Positions 27,137 through 35,746 of a DNA stretch of 64,000 bases are shown piece by piece; the stretch's first letter is position 1, and the number at the start of each line of letters is the position of its first letter. The notes beneath the pieces were generated by a model, which was not told where the DNA came from, did not search any database, and saw only the letters and a list, made by a program, of their open reading frames with translations. The translations under genes were made by a program, and so were the position numbers. The stretch spans positions 1-64,000 of the forward strand of contig JANXWC010000192.1 of NCBI GenBank assembly GCA_025351355.1, read 5' to 3'. This DNA comes from Hyphomicrobiaceae bacterium (GTDB lineage Bacteria; Pseudomonadota; Alphaproteobacteria; Rhizobiales; Hyphomicrobiaceae).

Positions 27137-28843
27137 ATGTCCGCTCACGTGCAGATCTCGGTCGGCCAGCACACGTCTGCAGGTCGTAAGAACCGCAATG
27201 ACGATTCCTTTGGCGTGCTGGTGCCTGAGCCGATGCTGCTTGAGACCAAGGGCATTGCCATTGCAATCGCCGACGGCATGAGTTCAAGCGAGGCGGCAAA
27301 GCAGGCGAGCGAAATGTGCGTGCGTAGCTTTCTCGATGACTACTACGCGACGCACCAATCATGGACGGTCAAAACATCCGTCGAGCGCGTGTTGTCAGCG
27401 GCAAATCGATGGTTACACAGTCAAAGTGAGACGCACTATGTGTCGGGCCGCGGCATGGTAACCACCTTCTCCGGCCTCGTGCTGAAGTCCTCAACGGCTT
27501 ACGTTTTCCATGTCGGCGACTCCCGCATTTATTTGCTGCGTGGTTCTGAATTGGAGCAATTGACGACCGACCACCGTATCCGCGTCACACACGACCAGGA
27601 GCACCTCTCACGCGCATTTGGAATTGCTCGCGATCTGGCGGTTGACTACCGGACATTTCAGATTGCGCCCGGCGACATATTCATATGCACGACGGACGGC
27701 ATCCACGACCATCTACGTGACGCGCAAATGGTAAGCCTTATACAAGCCACTCCCTATGATCTTGATGGGGCAGCCGAACGAATTGTTACAAGCGCTTTTA
27801 ATAACGGTAGCGGCGACAACCTTACCTGCCAAATCGTTCGGATTGAAGATGTCGGCGCCAATAGCCAGAATGCACTTCCCCATAACTTGGCTAAGTTGCC
27901 GTTCCCACGCGAACTGGCGCCGGGCTCAAGCTTTGAAGGATATAAGATCATCCGCGAGTTGCATTTGAGCAAGCGAACGCAGGTGTATCTCGCCTCGGAT
28001 AACGACAACGGTGGTTTGGTGGCAATCAAAACGCCGTCGGTGAATTTTGACGATGATGCAACTTACATCGAGATGTTCACGCGGGAAGAGTGGGTGGGCA
28101 ATTTGGTATCGAGCCCGCATGTTCTCAAAGTTCTACCGCCCAATCGGCGACGGCAGTCGCTCTACTACGTGACGGAGTACATCGAGGGACAGACCTTGCG
28201 GCAGTGGATGCTGGATCATCCCGTACGCAACCTCGAAACTGTGCGCAACATCGTCGAACAGATCGCGAAGGGACTACGAGCCTTCCATCGCAAGGAAATC
28301 CTGCATCGGGATTTAAAGCCCGAAAATATTTTAATCGATGCTGCAGGAACCATCAAGATCCTCGACTTCGGTTCTGCACGCGTTGCCGGGGTTGAGGAAA
28401 TACAACCGCTGAACGAGCGGCCAACGCTCGTCGGCACAGAGGGTTATACAGCGCCCGAGTATCATCAGGGACAGCCGCCGACGACGCGATCAGACATATT
28501 CTCCTGTGGCGTCATCACCTATGAACTGCTGACTGGACGGCTTCCCTACGGTCGTGGTTTCTCGGGGCCACGCGATGTCGACCGGTTACGGTATATCCAA
28601 GCGCACAGCGTCAACCCCGACATTCCGACTTGGATCGATGCGGCCGTCGCGAAGGCGGTCGACAAAAACCCGGTCTGTCGGCCTGAGATGCCCTCAGAAC
28701 TCGTCGAGGATATACGCAAGCCTAACGCGGTTATTGCAAAGGGTCAGTTGCAGCCCCTGATAGAGCGGAAGCCAATGGCTGTCTGGCGCGGTTTAGCGCT
28801 CTTTCTTGCTCTTGCGAATATTTTGTTGTTGTTCCGCACGTGA
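27137..28843 (+). CDS. PP2C phosphatase-Ser/Thr kinase fusion protein
   Basis: The 568-residue protein joins two opposing enzymes. The N-terminal PP2C domain (about 8-240) has metal-binding Asp in NRNDDSF (22-23), ADGMSS, GDSR (127-130), TDGIHDH (187) and GDN (226-228). The C-terminal eukaryotic-type kinase (about 268-545) has VAIK with Lys298, HRDLKPEN (390-397), DFG (410-412) and APE (439-441). The usual glycine-rich loop is not canonical (ELHLSKRTQVYLA). A single hydrophobic helix closes the protein (about 547-565), anchoring it to the membrane with both domains inside the cell. It is read with the nitrate transporter and may control it; this is inference. Confidence 0.9.
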   Translation: MSAHVQISVGQHTSAGRKNRNDDSFGVLVPEPMLLETKGIAIAIADGMSSSEAAKQASEMCVRSFLDDYYATHQSWTVKTSVERVLSAANRWLHSQSETHYVSGRGMVTTFSGLVLKSSTAYVFHVGDSRIYLLRGSELEQLTTDHRIRVTHDQEHLSRAFGIARDLAVDYRTFQIAPGDIFICTTDGIHDHLRDAQMVSLIQATPYDLDGAAERIVTSAFNNGSGDNLTCQIVRIEDVGANSQNALPHNLAKLPFPRELAPGSSFEGYKIIRELHLSKRTQVYLASDNDNGGLVAIKTPSVNFDDDATYIEMFTREEWVGNLVSSPHVLKVLPPNRRRQSLYYVTEYIEGQTLRQWMLDHPVRNLETVRNIVEQIAKGLRAFHRKEILHRDLKPENILIDAAGTIKILDFGSARVAGVEEIQPLNERPTLVGTEGYTAPEYHQGQPPTTRSDIFSCGVITYELLTGRLPYGRGFSGPRDVDRLRYIQAHSVNPDIPTWIDAAVAKAVDKNPVCRPEMPSELVEDIRKPNAVIAKGQLQPLIERKPMAVWRGLALFLALANILLLFRT

Positions 28844-29038
28844 CCGCAGATAGCCCTTGGTCATCAGCGCCTAACGACCCAGGCTGACAAAACTACTTTA
28901 CAATCTTCTGACGTTGTGAGGGCGTAGACCATCGGATCATCGAATGCGCCTCCTCAGTCGGGAAATGCGGTCATCACGCGCTGGTCATGTCGTGCGCAAT
29001 CCAGCGACAATCGATCAAAGCAATCAAATTTTGCGTAA

Positions 29039-29068
29039 GGCAGGTAATCTAGAGGCAGGCAATCTAGG
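29039..29068. repeat. Tandem 15-bp repeat beside tRNA-Lys
   Basis: GGCAGGTAATCTAGA and GGCAGGCAATCTAGG stand head to tail, differing at two positions. They lie just beyond the 3' end of the tRNA gene. They may reflect slippage or an old integration scar; no integrase gene is near. Confidence 0.6.
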
Positions 29069-29070
29069 TT

Positions 29071-29146
<76 letters not shown>

Positions 29147-29322
29147 CCGCCACCAACGCGGTATCCAGCAGCGCAGGAAAGTGCCTGCAAACTGCGGAAG
29201 CGCCCGGATTAACACTGGCAACCCGGCCTGTCCAGCTTTTGCGACGTTGCAACACAAGTTTGTGCACCGGCACCACACGGGAGCGACGAATGCGCCGCAC
29301 TGAGCCTTTTGTTTCAGAACAG

Positions 29323-30534
29323 CTAGCGAAGCTTGAGTTCCTCTCGTACCAAGGAAACCCAATACGCCACACCCAACGGGATGATGGCATCGTTGAAATC
29401 ATATTTGGGCGTATGCAGGCCATGTGCGACACCATCCACACCGACACCATTGCCGATGCAGATGAAGGCGCCGGGACGGGCTTGCAACATGAATGCGAAA
29501 TCTTCGCCGCCCGTCACAGCCGGTGCTTTCGGATTGACCGCATCGCTACCGACTAGAGCTCCGGCCGCCGCGATTGCCACATCCGTCTGAGCGTCATGAT
29601 TGACGAGGGGCTCAAAGCCCCATTCCAGCGTCACATGGGCCGTTGCCCCGTGCATCTCCGCGCATTGCCTAGCCAGATCGCGCATGCGGGTGTCGATGAT
29701 CGTTTTAACCAGCGGTGAGAAATAGCGCGCGGTGCCCCCTAAGACCAATTCCGAGGGCATGACGTTGCCCGCCTCGATGGAACCTCCGTTGATCGACCCA
29801 ACGCTGATGACGGCGGTATCCAACGGCGGCACGTTGCGGCCGACGATGGTCTGCAGTCCCAGCACGAAATGGGCCTGCACGATGCTCAGGTCAGCCGCAG
29901 TGTGCGGACTGCTACCCCCATGGGCCCCCTTGCCGGAGAATTTGACCCGCCACATGCAGCCGCCGGCCAGGAAGGCGCCCCTGCGGATGGCAAATTTGCC
30001 AACGGGAATGCCGGGCATATTATGCATGCCATACACGGTGTCGCACGGAAAACGCTCAAACAGACCATCGTTCAGCATGGCCTTGGCGCCGCCACGCCCT
30101 TCCTCTGCCGGCTGAAAGATAAGTTGTACCGTCCCGCTGAAATCGGGATGCCTGGCGAGATGTTGGGCAGCGCCGAGAAGCATTGTTGTATGGCCGTCAT
30201 GGCCGCAGGCATGCATGCAGCCGGAATTCCTCGACGCATAGGGCAAGCCGGTTTCTTCAATGATCGGCAGGGCGTCCATGTCTGCTCTCAGGCCGATGGC
30301 ACGCTGTCCTGGACCTGATCCCTTAATGGTAGCGACCACCCCTGTGCCGCCGACGCCGACGGTCGTTTCGATGCCCCAGGAACGGAGTTTATCGGCAACG
30401 AGCGCGGCCGTGCGATGTTCTTCAAGGCCGAGCTCAGGATGAGCGTGTATATCACGACGGATGGCAGCCAGCTCCGGGGCGGCGGTGTTGATGTCGTCAA
30501 GCACGGCGGCATCAAAGGTAGAATTTTCAAGCAT
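29323..30534 (-). CDS. M20 family amidohydrolase (hippurate hydrolase-like)
   Basis: The 403-residue metallo-amidohydrolase belongs to the M20D group, which cleaves N-acyl amino acids such as hippurate (N-benzoylglycine), acetyl-amino acids or IAA conjugates. The metal site is visible in MHACGHDGHTTMLLG and FQPAEEGRGGAKAM. The dimerisation domain has KFSGKGAHGGSSPH. Further markers are ITGGEDFAF-like VTGGEDFAF and the C-terminal LHTPKYDFNDAIIPLG. The ATG at 30534 has GGAG seven bases upstream; an upstream TTG is less likely. It is divergent from the BenE-type transporter, which fits a benzoyl-amide substrate, but substrate range in this family is broad. Confidence 0.85.
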   Translation of the reverse strand: MLENSTFDAAVLDDINTAAPELAAIRRDIHAHPELGLEEHRTAALVADKLRSWGIETTVGVGGTGVVATIKGSGPGQRAIGLRADMDALPIIEETGLPYASRNSGCMHACGHDGHTTMLLGAAQHLARHPDFSGTVQLIFQPAEEGRGGAKAMLNDGLFERFPCDTVYGMHNMPGIPVGKFAIRRGAFLAGGCMWRVKFSGKGAHGGSSPHTAADLSIVQAHFVLGLQTIVGRNVPPLDTAVISVGSINGGSIEAGNVMPSELVLGGTARYFSPLVKTIIDTRMRDLARQCAEMHGATAHVTLEWGFEPLVNHDAQTDVAIAAAGALVGSDAVNPKAPAVTGGEDFAFMLQARPGAFICIGNGVGVDGVAHGLHTPKYDFNDAIIPLGVAYWVSLVREELKLR

Positions 30535-30763
30535 TACAGGCTCCAAATCAGAATGACCTTGGTCGCATCCGGAGTAACATTGTGCTCCATCAGCAACGAG
30601 CGCAAGCCGGTTATTCAGAGCGTTGACAAGTCAGCAACAAGACTGTTGTGATCGATTGCGGCATGGTTGCAACCGGGATGATCGTGCGCGGACGATCTCG
30701 GCTCCGACGGCGTGAGGCCGACGAGTTGAGCAACTCATCATCTGTTGCAGAGTTACATCCGGC

Positions 30764-31933
30764 ATGTCTTTTGCGCCCCTTCTCGCAGCCGTTACTGCGG
30801 CCATTGTCGGTTGCGGCGGATCAATAGCCATCGTGCTTGCGGCTGCTGACGCTGTGCATGCCACGCGAGCGGAAACGGCATCGTGGATCACGGCCATCTG
30901 CTGGGCCATCGCGGGCTCGACATCTATCTTGAGCCTACGGCATCGTCTCCCCATCATTACAGCTTGGTCTACGCCGGGTGCCGCATTGCTTGCCGCTTCC
31001 GGTGCTGGCCTTGATATGCAAACGGCTGTTGGCGTATTTATCGTGACGGCCTTGTTAATCTTGTTGGCTTCCGTCGTGAGTCCCCTCCTGCGGTTAATCG
31101 AACGCATCCCAATGGCGGTTGCCGCGGGCATGTTGGCTGGTGTGCTACTACGGTTGGTCATCGCGCCTTTTGAGGCGATCCCAGAAGCACCGTTGCTCGT
31201 CGTACCGCTTTTGATCCTTTTCATACTCGCGCGGCGCCTGTCGCCTGCATCGGCAGTGATCGCGGTGCTGGCAGGCGGTTCGGCACTGTCGTGGTTCCTT
31301 GGATTGGTTAAACCGCTGCCGGACTTGGAATTTGCTCATCCCGTTCTGTTCGCGCCGAAGTTCGACATCACAGCGATCGTCGGCGTCAGTCTGCCGCCGT
31401 TGTTTTTAGTGACGATGGCCTCGCAAAACCTCGCGGGCTTCGCCGTCTTGCGCGGCTCCGGCTACACGGCGGTCCCGGCGCGTTCGATTTTAGCGGTGAC
31501 GGGACTGACATCGCTGGTGTCGGCCGTTTTTGGCGCCCACACCAGTAATCTAGCGGCCATCAGCGCAGCGATCTGCACCGGCGGGGATGCGCATCCGGAT
31601 CCGCGGCGACGGTGGCAAACAGGACCACCGTATGCCTTCTGCTATCTTCTGTTTGGTTTATTCGGCCCTTCGCTCGTGGGGATCTTCTCAGCGCTGCCGT
31701 TGCCGTTAATCAAGACCGTCGCGGGGGTCGCGCTGACCGGTCCTCTGGTCGGGGCTTTGACGACGGCATTTGCAGGCTCAGGGGACCGCTTTGCGCCCGG
31801 CCTGGCTTTTGCTGTCACCGCCTCGGGAGTTACACTGGTAGGCGTGGGCGGGGCGTTCTGGGGCCTCCTGGCGGGGCTCCTAGTCGTCGGCCTAGAAAAG
31901 GTGCGTCAGCCGCAACCAACCACTAACCGCTAA
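30764..31933 (+). CDS. benE: BenE-type benzoate/H+ symporter
   Basis: The 389-residue protein has about 11-12 membrane helices and the BenE family pattern: AICWAIAGSTSILSLRHRLPIITAWSTPGAALLA in the N-half, SVVSPLLRLIERIPMAVAAGMLAGVLLR, and GVSLPPLFLVTMASQNLAGFAVLRGSGY. Family members import benzoate with protons. No benzoate-degradation gene is in the window. It is transcribed away from the M20 amidohydrolase with 229 bases between them. It converges on fabD so tightly that the two stop codons overlap. Confidence 0.88.
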   Translation: MSFAPLLAAVTAAIVGCGGSIAIVLAAADAVHATRAETASWITAICWAIAGSTSILSLRHRLPIITAWSTPGAALLAASGAGLDMQTAVGVFIVTALLILLASVVSPLLRLIERIPMAVAAGMLAGVLLRLVIAPFEAIPEAPLLVVPLLILFILARRLSPASAVIAVLAGGSALSWFLGLVKPLPDLEFAHPVLFAPKFDITAIVGVSLPPLFLVTMASQNLAGFAVLRGSGYTAVPARSILAVTGLTSLVSAVFGAHTSNLAAISAAICTGGDAHPDPRRRWQTGPPYAFCYLLFGLFGPSLVGIFSALPLPLIKTVAGVALTGPLVGALTTAFAGSGDRFAPGLAFAVTASGVTLVGVGGAFWGLLAGLLVVGLEKVRQPQPTTNR

Positions 31934-32877
31934 CCGACCAGCATAGCCGCGACCGCTTTGATATCGTCGGGCGTGCCGACCGCCGCGCATTTCAGACTCT
32001 TGTCGATCCTGCCGGCAAGTCCGGTAAGGACCTTGCCGCTGCCAATCTCGTAAAACTCCGTAACACCCGCCGCAGCCATCGCGAGCATGCATTCGCGCCA
32101 GCGCACCGTGCCGGTTACCTGCTGGACCAAGCGTTGACGAATCTCATCCGGATCGCTGATTGGCGCCGCCAGAACGTTTGCCATCACCGGCACCGATGGG
32201 GCTTGCATCCTAACGTGGGACAGCGCCTCCGCCATCGCGTCGGCGGCTGGTTGCATCAGTCTGCAGTGGAAAGGTGCCGACACCGGCAGTGGCATGGCCC
32301 GGCGCAATCCATGAGCCTTTCCGACTTCAGCCACCCGGTCAATCGCCGATTTATGACCGGACAAGACAACCTGGCCGGGATCGTTGTCGTTCGCCACGTC
32401 ACATACGTCACCCAGAGCTGCTTCGGCTGCGATTTTGCAGGCCACGTCGATTGAAACGCCGAGCAGTGCGGCCATCGCTCCCACGCCCACGGGAACGGCC
32501 TTCTGCATGGCCTGCCCGCGCAATTTGAGCAGCCGCGCCGCATCGCCGATCGAGAATGTCCCGGCGGCCGCCAACGCGGAATATTCGCCAAGGCTGTGGC
32601 CGGCAACGTATTTGACTTGCGTCGATAGATTGAAACCGTGTTCCGCCTCGAGAACGCGCATGACGGCCAAGCTGTGGGCCATCAAGGCGGGCTGGGCATT
32701 TTCCGTCAACAGCAGCGCTTCCGGCGCGCCGGACCACATGATTTCCGAGAGTTTCTGCCCCAGCGCCGCATCCACCTCGTCGAAGACGGTGCGAGCCGCC
32801 GGATATGCAGCTGCCAGCGCTTTCCCCATACCGATGCTTTGGCTGCCCTGGCCGGGAAATATGAATGCACGTGCCAT
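31930..32877 (-). CDS. fabD: Malonyl-CoA:ACP transacylase FabD
   Basis: FabD transfers malonyl groups from CoA to acyl carrier protein for fatty acid synthesis. The 315-residue protein starts MARAFIFPGQGSQSIGMGKAL. It has the nucleophile elbow GHSLGEYSAL with catalytic Ser95, and the catalytic His in PVSAPFHCRLM. The open frame extends 18 residues further, but the chosen ATG gives the canonical N-terminus. Unlike the common fabD-fabG-acpP-fabF order, no other fab gene is adjacent here: pcm is divergent upstream and benE convergent downstream. Confidence 0.94.
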   Translation of the reverse strand: MARAFIFPGQGSQSIGMGKALAAAYPAARTVFDEVDAALGQKLSEIMWSGAPEALLLTENAQPALMAHSLAVMRVLEAEHGFNLSTQVKYVAGHSLGEYSALAAAGTFSIGDAARLLKLRGQAMQKAVPVGVGAMAALLGVSIDVACKIAAEAALGDVCDVANDNDPGQVVLSGHKSAIDRVAEVGKAHGLRRAMPLPVSAPFHCRLMQPAADAMAEALSHVRMQAPSVPVMANVLAAPISDPDEIRQRLVQQVTGTVRWRECMLAMAAAGVTEFYEIGSGKVLTGLAGRIDKSLKCAAVGTPDDIKAVAAMLVG

Positions 32878-33067
32878 GACGATGACCGCTCCAGTTGCCC
32901 CAACTTGCTTATGTATCATCGCCAACACCATGCGAGATGCGGTGTGTCAAGTGAGCCGATGAAGCAATCGTCGTCAGCGCGCGTTTGCAGACCTCTGGCA
33001 CTTCCCGTGCGCATTAGCTAAGGTCGACCCGTCGAACTACCCACAGCCATGCTCGTTCCAGAGGCCC

Positions 33068-33793
33068 ATGACCAACACTTCGCTGAACGCACCATCTCCG
33101 ACGCCCGTTGTGGCATCCGCCGCGGCTACGGACTACGCGCTGCAACGCCTGAATATGGTCGATTCCCAGGTCCGCCCCAGTGACGTTACTGACCGACGCG
33201 TACTTCGTGCCATGGCTCAGGTGACGCGCGAGGCGTTCGTGCCAGCCGAACTGAAATCAATCGCCTACATGGACATCCCGGTCGCACTCGATCGTGAACG
33301 TCAACCGCGTGCAATGTTAGAGCCTCGTTTGTTCGCCAAATTGGTCCAACTTGCCGAAATTCCAGATGGCGGCAGGGTGCTTGAGATCGGTTGCGGCAGC
33401 GGCTACGGCGTGGCTGTTTTGGCAGCGATGGGTTGTAAAGCCTTCGGGTTGGAAGAAAACACCTCATTATTTGCACAAGCGCAAGCACTTACCGCGTCTG
33501 CTGGCGTCGTGGCTGGAACCACCAAGCTGAGCAATGGCAAGCTCGCACTTGGATGGCCAAGCGAGGGCCCCTTTGACGCCATCATTTTTTCCGGAAGTGT
33601 GCCGGTGGTCCCGGCTGGACTGTTCGATCAATTGAAAAACGGCGGGCGATTAGTTGCCGTGACGGGTAATGGTCCGGGTAGCAAAGCAACGGCTTGGCTG
33701 CGCTCGGGAATGACCTTCTCGCAACGTGAGGCATTTGACGCCACGGCTCTCCCGCTCCCAGGCTTCGCGTCTGCTCCCACTTTTGTTTTCTAG
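33068..33793 (+). CDS. pcm: Protein-L-isoaspartate O-methyltransferase family
   Basis: The 241-residue SAM-dependent methyltransferase has the PCMT layout: NMVDSQVRPSDVTDRRVLRAMAQVTREAFVP, then the SAM motif VLEIGCGSGYGVAVLAAMG, acidic strand AFGLEENTSLFAQAQ, and FDAIIFSGSVPVVPAGLFDQLKNGGRLV. The family repairs isoaspartyl residues in aged proteins, and the alphaproteobacterial branch found upstream of tolC is usually annotated this way. AGAGG lies just before the ATG. It may be co-transcribed with tolC, but 144 bases with direct repeats separate them. Confidence 0.85.
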   Translation: MTNTSLNAPSPTPVVASAAATDYALQRLNMVDSQVRPSDVTDRRVLRAMAQVTREAFVPAELKSIAYMDIPVALDRERQPRAMLEPRLFAKLVQLAEIPDGGRVLEIGCGSGYGVAVLAAMGCKAFGLEENTSLFAQAQALTASAGVVAGTTKLSNGKLALGWPSEGPFDAIIFSGSVPVVPAGLFDQLKNGGRLVAVTGNGPGSKATAWLRSGMTFSQREAFDATALPLPGFASAPTFVF

Positions 33794-33857
33794 CGCCAGC
33801 GCGCTCGCCAAGCGGCAACCGACCGCCAAAGGGTTCCACGTACCCTCGCGGCATACC

Positions 33858-33879
33858 AATTTACCAATAATTTACCGAT
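33858..33879. promoter_or_regulatory. 11-bp tandem direct repeat upstream of tolC
   Basis: AATTTACCAAT is directly followed by AATTTACCGAT, and a shorter ACCAAT copy precedes them. The 11-bp period places the copies on one face of the helix, as for a dimeric or response-regulator binding site. The element lies about 60 bases before the tolC start in the pcm-tolC gap. No regulator is known to me for this sequence. Confidence 0.4.
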
Positions 33880-33937
33880 TCCGCTGCCAATAGGCCCCAG
33901 GGATGGCTAGCCGGCCACCCATGAGGAGCAGCTGCGG

Positions 33938-35446
33938 ATGACGCGTCAGGCCTTCGAGCCAACCAACAGAATAGGACATACCCGCCCATTCCGGCGGAGC
34001 CTGCTGCTTGCCGTGAGCGTCGTAGCGTTGACGTCGATATTGCTTGCGCAAACTGCCGGCGCCGAAACGCTGCAGGAAGCCATGACGCTGACCTATCAGA
34101 CCAATCCGAAAATCGATGCTGAGCGTGCCCGCTTGCGCGCCACTGACGAGGGGGTGCCGCAAGCCAAGGCCGGATACCGCCCGACTGCGGCGGCATCGGC
34201 GAATACCGGATATGCCTCGACCAATTCGCGGCCGGGGCAATTGACCGACGGCGTACTTCATCCCTCAGGCTATGGCGTCAACGTTGCGCAGTCGATTTTT
34301 TCAGGCTTTCGCACCGTCAATACGGTCCGTGAAGCGGAAGCCAACGTCAGAGCCGGCCGCGAGAACCTCCGGCTGGTGGAAAGTCAAGTTTTGCTTGATG
34401 CCGTGACAGCATACGCTGATGTCATCCGTGATGGAGCGTTGGTCCGATTGCGCGAGAAGAACGTAGCCGTTCTGACGACAGAACTCGCTTCCGCTGAGGC
34501 GCGACGCACTGTGCGCGAGGTTACCCGCACCGACGTGGCACAAGCACAGGCGCGGCGTGCGAAATCCGTGTCCGCACTGGATCTCGCCAAGTCGAACTTG
34601 AAAACCAGCCGAGCCGTCTACGAACGTGTGGTTGGTCGCCCGCCGCATAATCTTACTGAACCAGAGCCGCCCTCTAAGTTGATCCCTGGATCGGTTGAAG
34701 ATGTCATCAAAATCGCCGAAAAAGAAAATCCCAACGTGGTGGCCGCATTATACCGCGAGCAAGCTGCCCGCCACGAAGTCGACCGGATCTGGGGCGAGTT
34801 GCTGCCGGAAGTTCGCCTCGAGGCCGGCTACACGCAGGCGTTCAATTCAGCAAATCAAATTAATTCAACAAGCAATACCAGTGTAACCGGGCGCGTCAAT
34901 GTTCCTCTTTACGAGGGTGGAGAGACCAAGGCACGAGTGCGCGCAGCCAAGCACACGCATGTCAGCCGTCTGCAGGAAATTGAACAGGCACGCACCGAGA
35001 CGCAGGCGACAGCAGTGTCCGCGTGGTCGCGCCTAGAGGCCACGCGTACGCAGGTTTCGCAAGACAAGATCCAAGTCGACTCGGCGCGCATAGCTCTGGA
35101 AGGCGTGCGCGAGGAGGAACGCGTCGGTCAGCGGACGTTGCTGGATGTGCTCAACGCCGAGCAGGAGTTGCTCGACGCGCAGGTTGCAGCCGTGACCGAT
35201 CGCCATGACCTGGTGATTGCCGCACACGGCGTTCTGGCGGCGATCGGTCGCTTGGACGCGACGAACCTGCAATTGGGTGATAGCCAGTATGACCCTACGG
35301 TCCACTACGAAGACGTCGAACGGAAGTGGTTTGGTGTCAGTATCACCCATCCCGATGGTCGGGTCGAGTTGTTGGAGAAATTCGACAATTGGGGTGCGAA
35401 AGACCCTTATGCTGCCGCACCCGGACTACGGTCCTCCGCAAACTGA
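33938..35446 (+). CDS. tolC: TolC family outer membrane channel protein (first copy)
   Basis: The 502-residue protein has a long N-terminal signal region (hydrophobic about 28-42, cleavage near AGA-ET), after which TLQEAMTLTYQTNPKIDAERARLRATDEGVPQAKAGYRP matches the TolC start. The two pseudo-repeats, each rich in long helices, end with EERVGQRTLLDVLNAEQELLDAQV, a strong TolC hallmark. It should form the trimeric channel for type I secretion and RND or ABC efflux. GAGGAG lies upstream of the ATG. A second tolC gene follows after 300 bases. Confidence 0.93.
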   Translation: MTRQAFEPTNRIGHTRPFRRSLLLAVSVVALTSILLAQTAGAETLQEAMTLTYQTNPKIDAERARLRATDEGVPQAKAGYRPTAAASANTGYASTNSRPGQLTDGVLHPSGYGVNVAQSIFSGFRTVNTVREAEANVRAGRENLRLVESQVLLDAVTAYADVIRDGALVRLREKNVAVLTTELASAEARRTVREVTRTDVAQAQARRAKSVSALDLAKSNLKTSRAVYERVVGRPPHNLTEPEPPSKLIPGSVEDVIKIAEKENPNVVAALYREQAARHEVDRIWGELLPEVRLEAGYTQAFNSANQINSTSNTSVTGRVNVPLYEGGETKARVRAAKHTHVSRLQEIEQARTETQATAVSAWSRLEATRTQVSQDKIQVDSARIALEGVREEERVGQRTLLDVLNAEQELLDAQVAAVTDRHDLVIAAHGVLAAIGRLDATNLQLGDSQYDPTVHYEDVERKWFGVSITHPDGRVELLEKFDNWGAKDPYAAAPGLRSSAN

Positions 35447-35746
35447 CGGGGAATTTTTCCTTCGATTGCAAGCGCGGACAACGGAAGCGATTTGGCCTGT
35501 TGAAAATGCGCCACTACCGCGAACTTTCGACGTTCGAAACGAGGCTTAGTCTATTCGAGCTCTCCGCGCCCTGCTTTAAGCGATAGGACGTTGCGGCGAC
35601 ATCGCGGCGGTTAGCGCTGAGTGTTTGCCAGCGATTGTTGCTTTGCTGCCATAGTGACCCTCATTGAGAATCGGCTACCCCGATGTCAGTGGTCGCGTGA
35701 TGGACCTTAGGCAGATCGTGTACACACGCGGCGGCGGGGCAATACT
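35447..35746. other. Region between the tandem tolC genes
   Basis: These 300 bases contain a perfect palindrome TTTCGA-CGT-TCGAAA at 35525-35539, possibly an operator, and no supported gene. The second tolC probably has its own promoter here. Confidence 0.4.
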
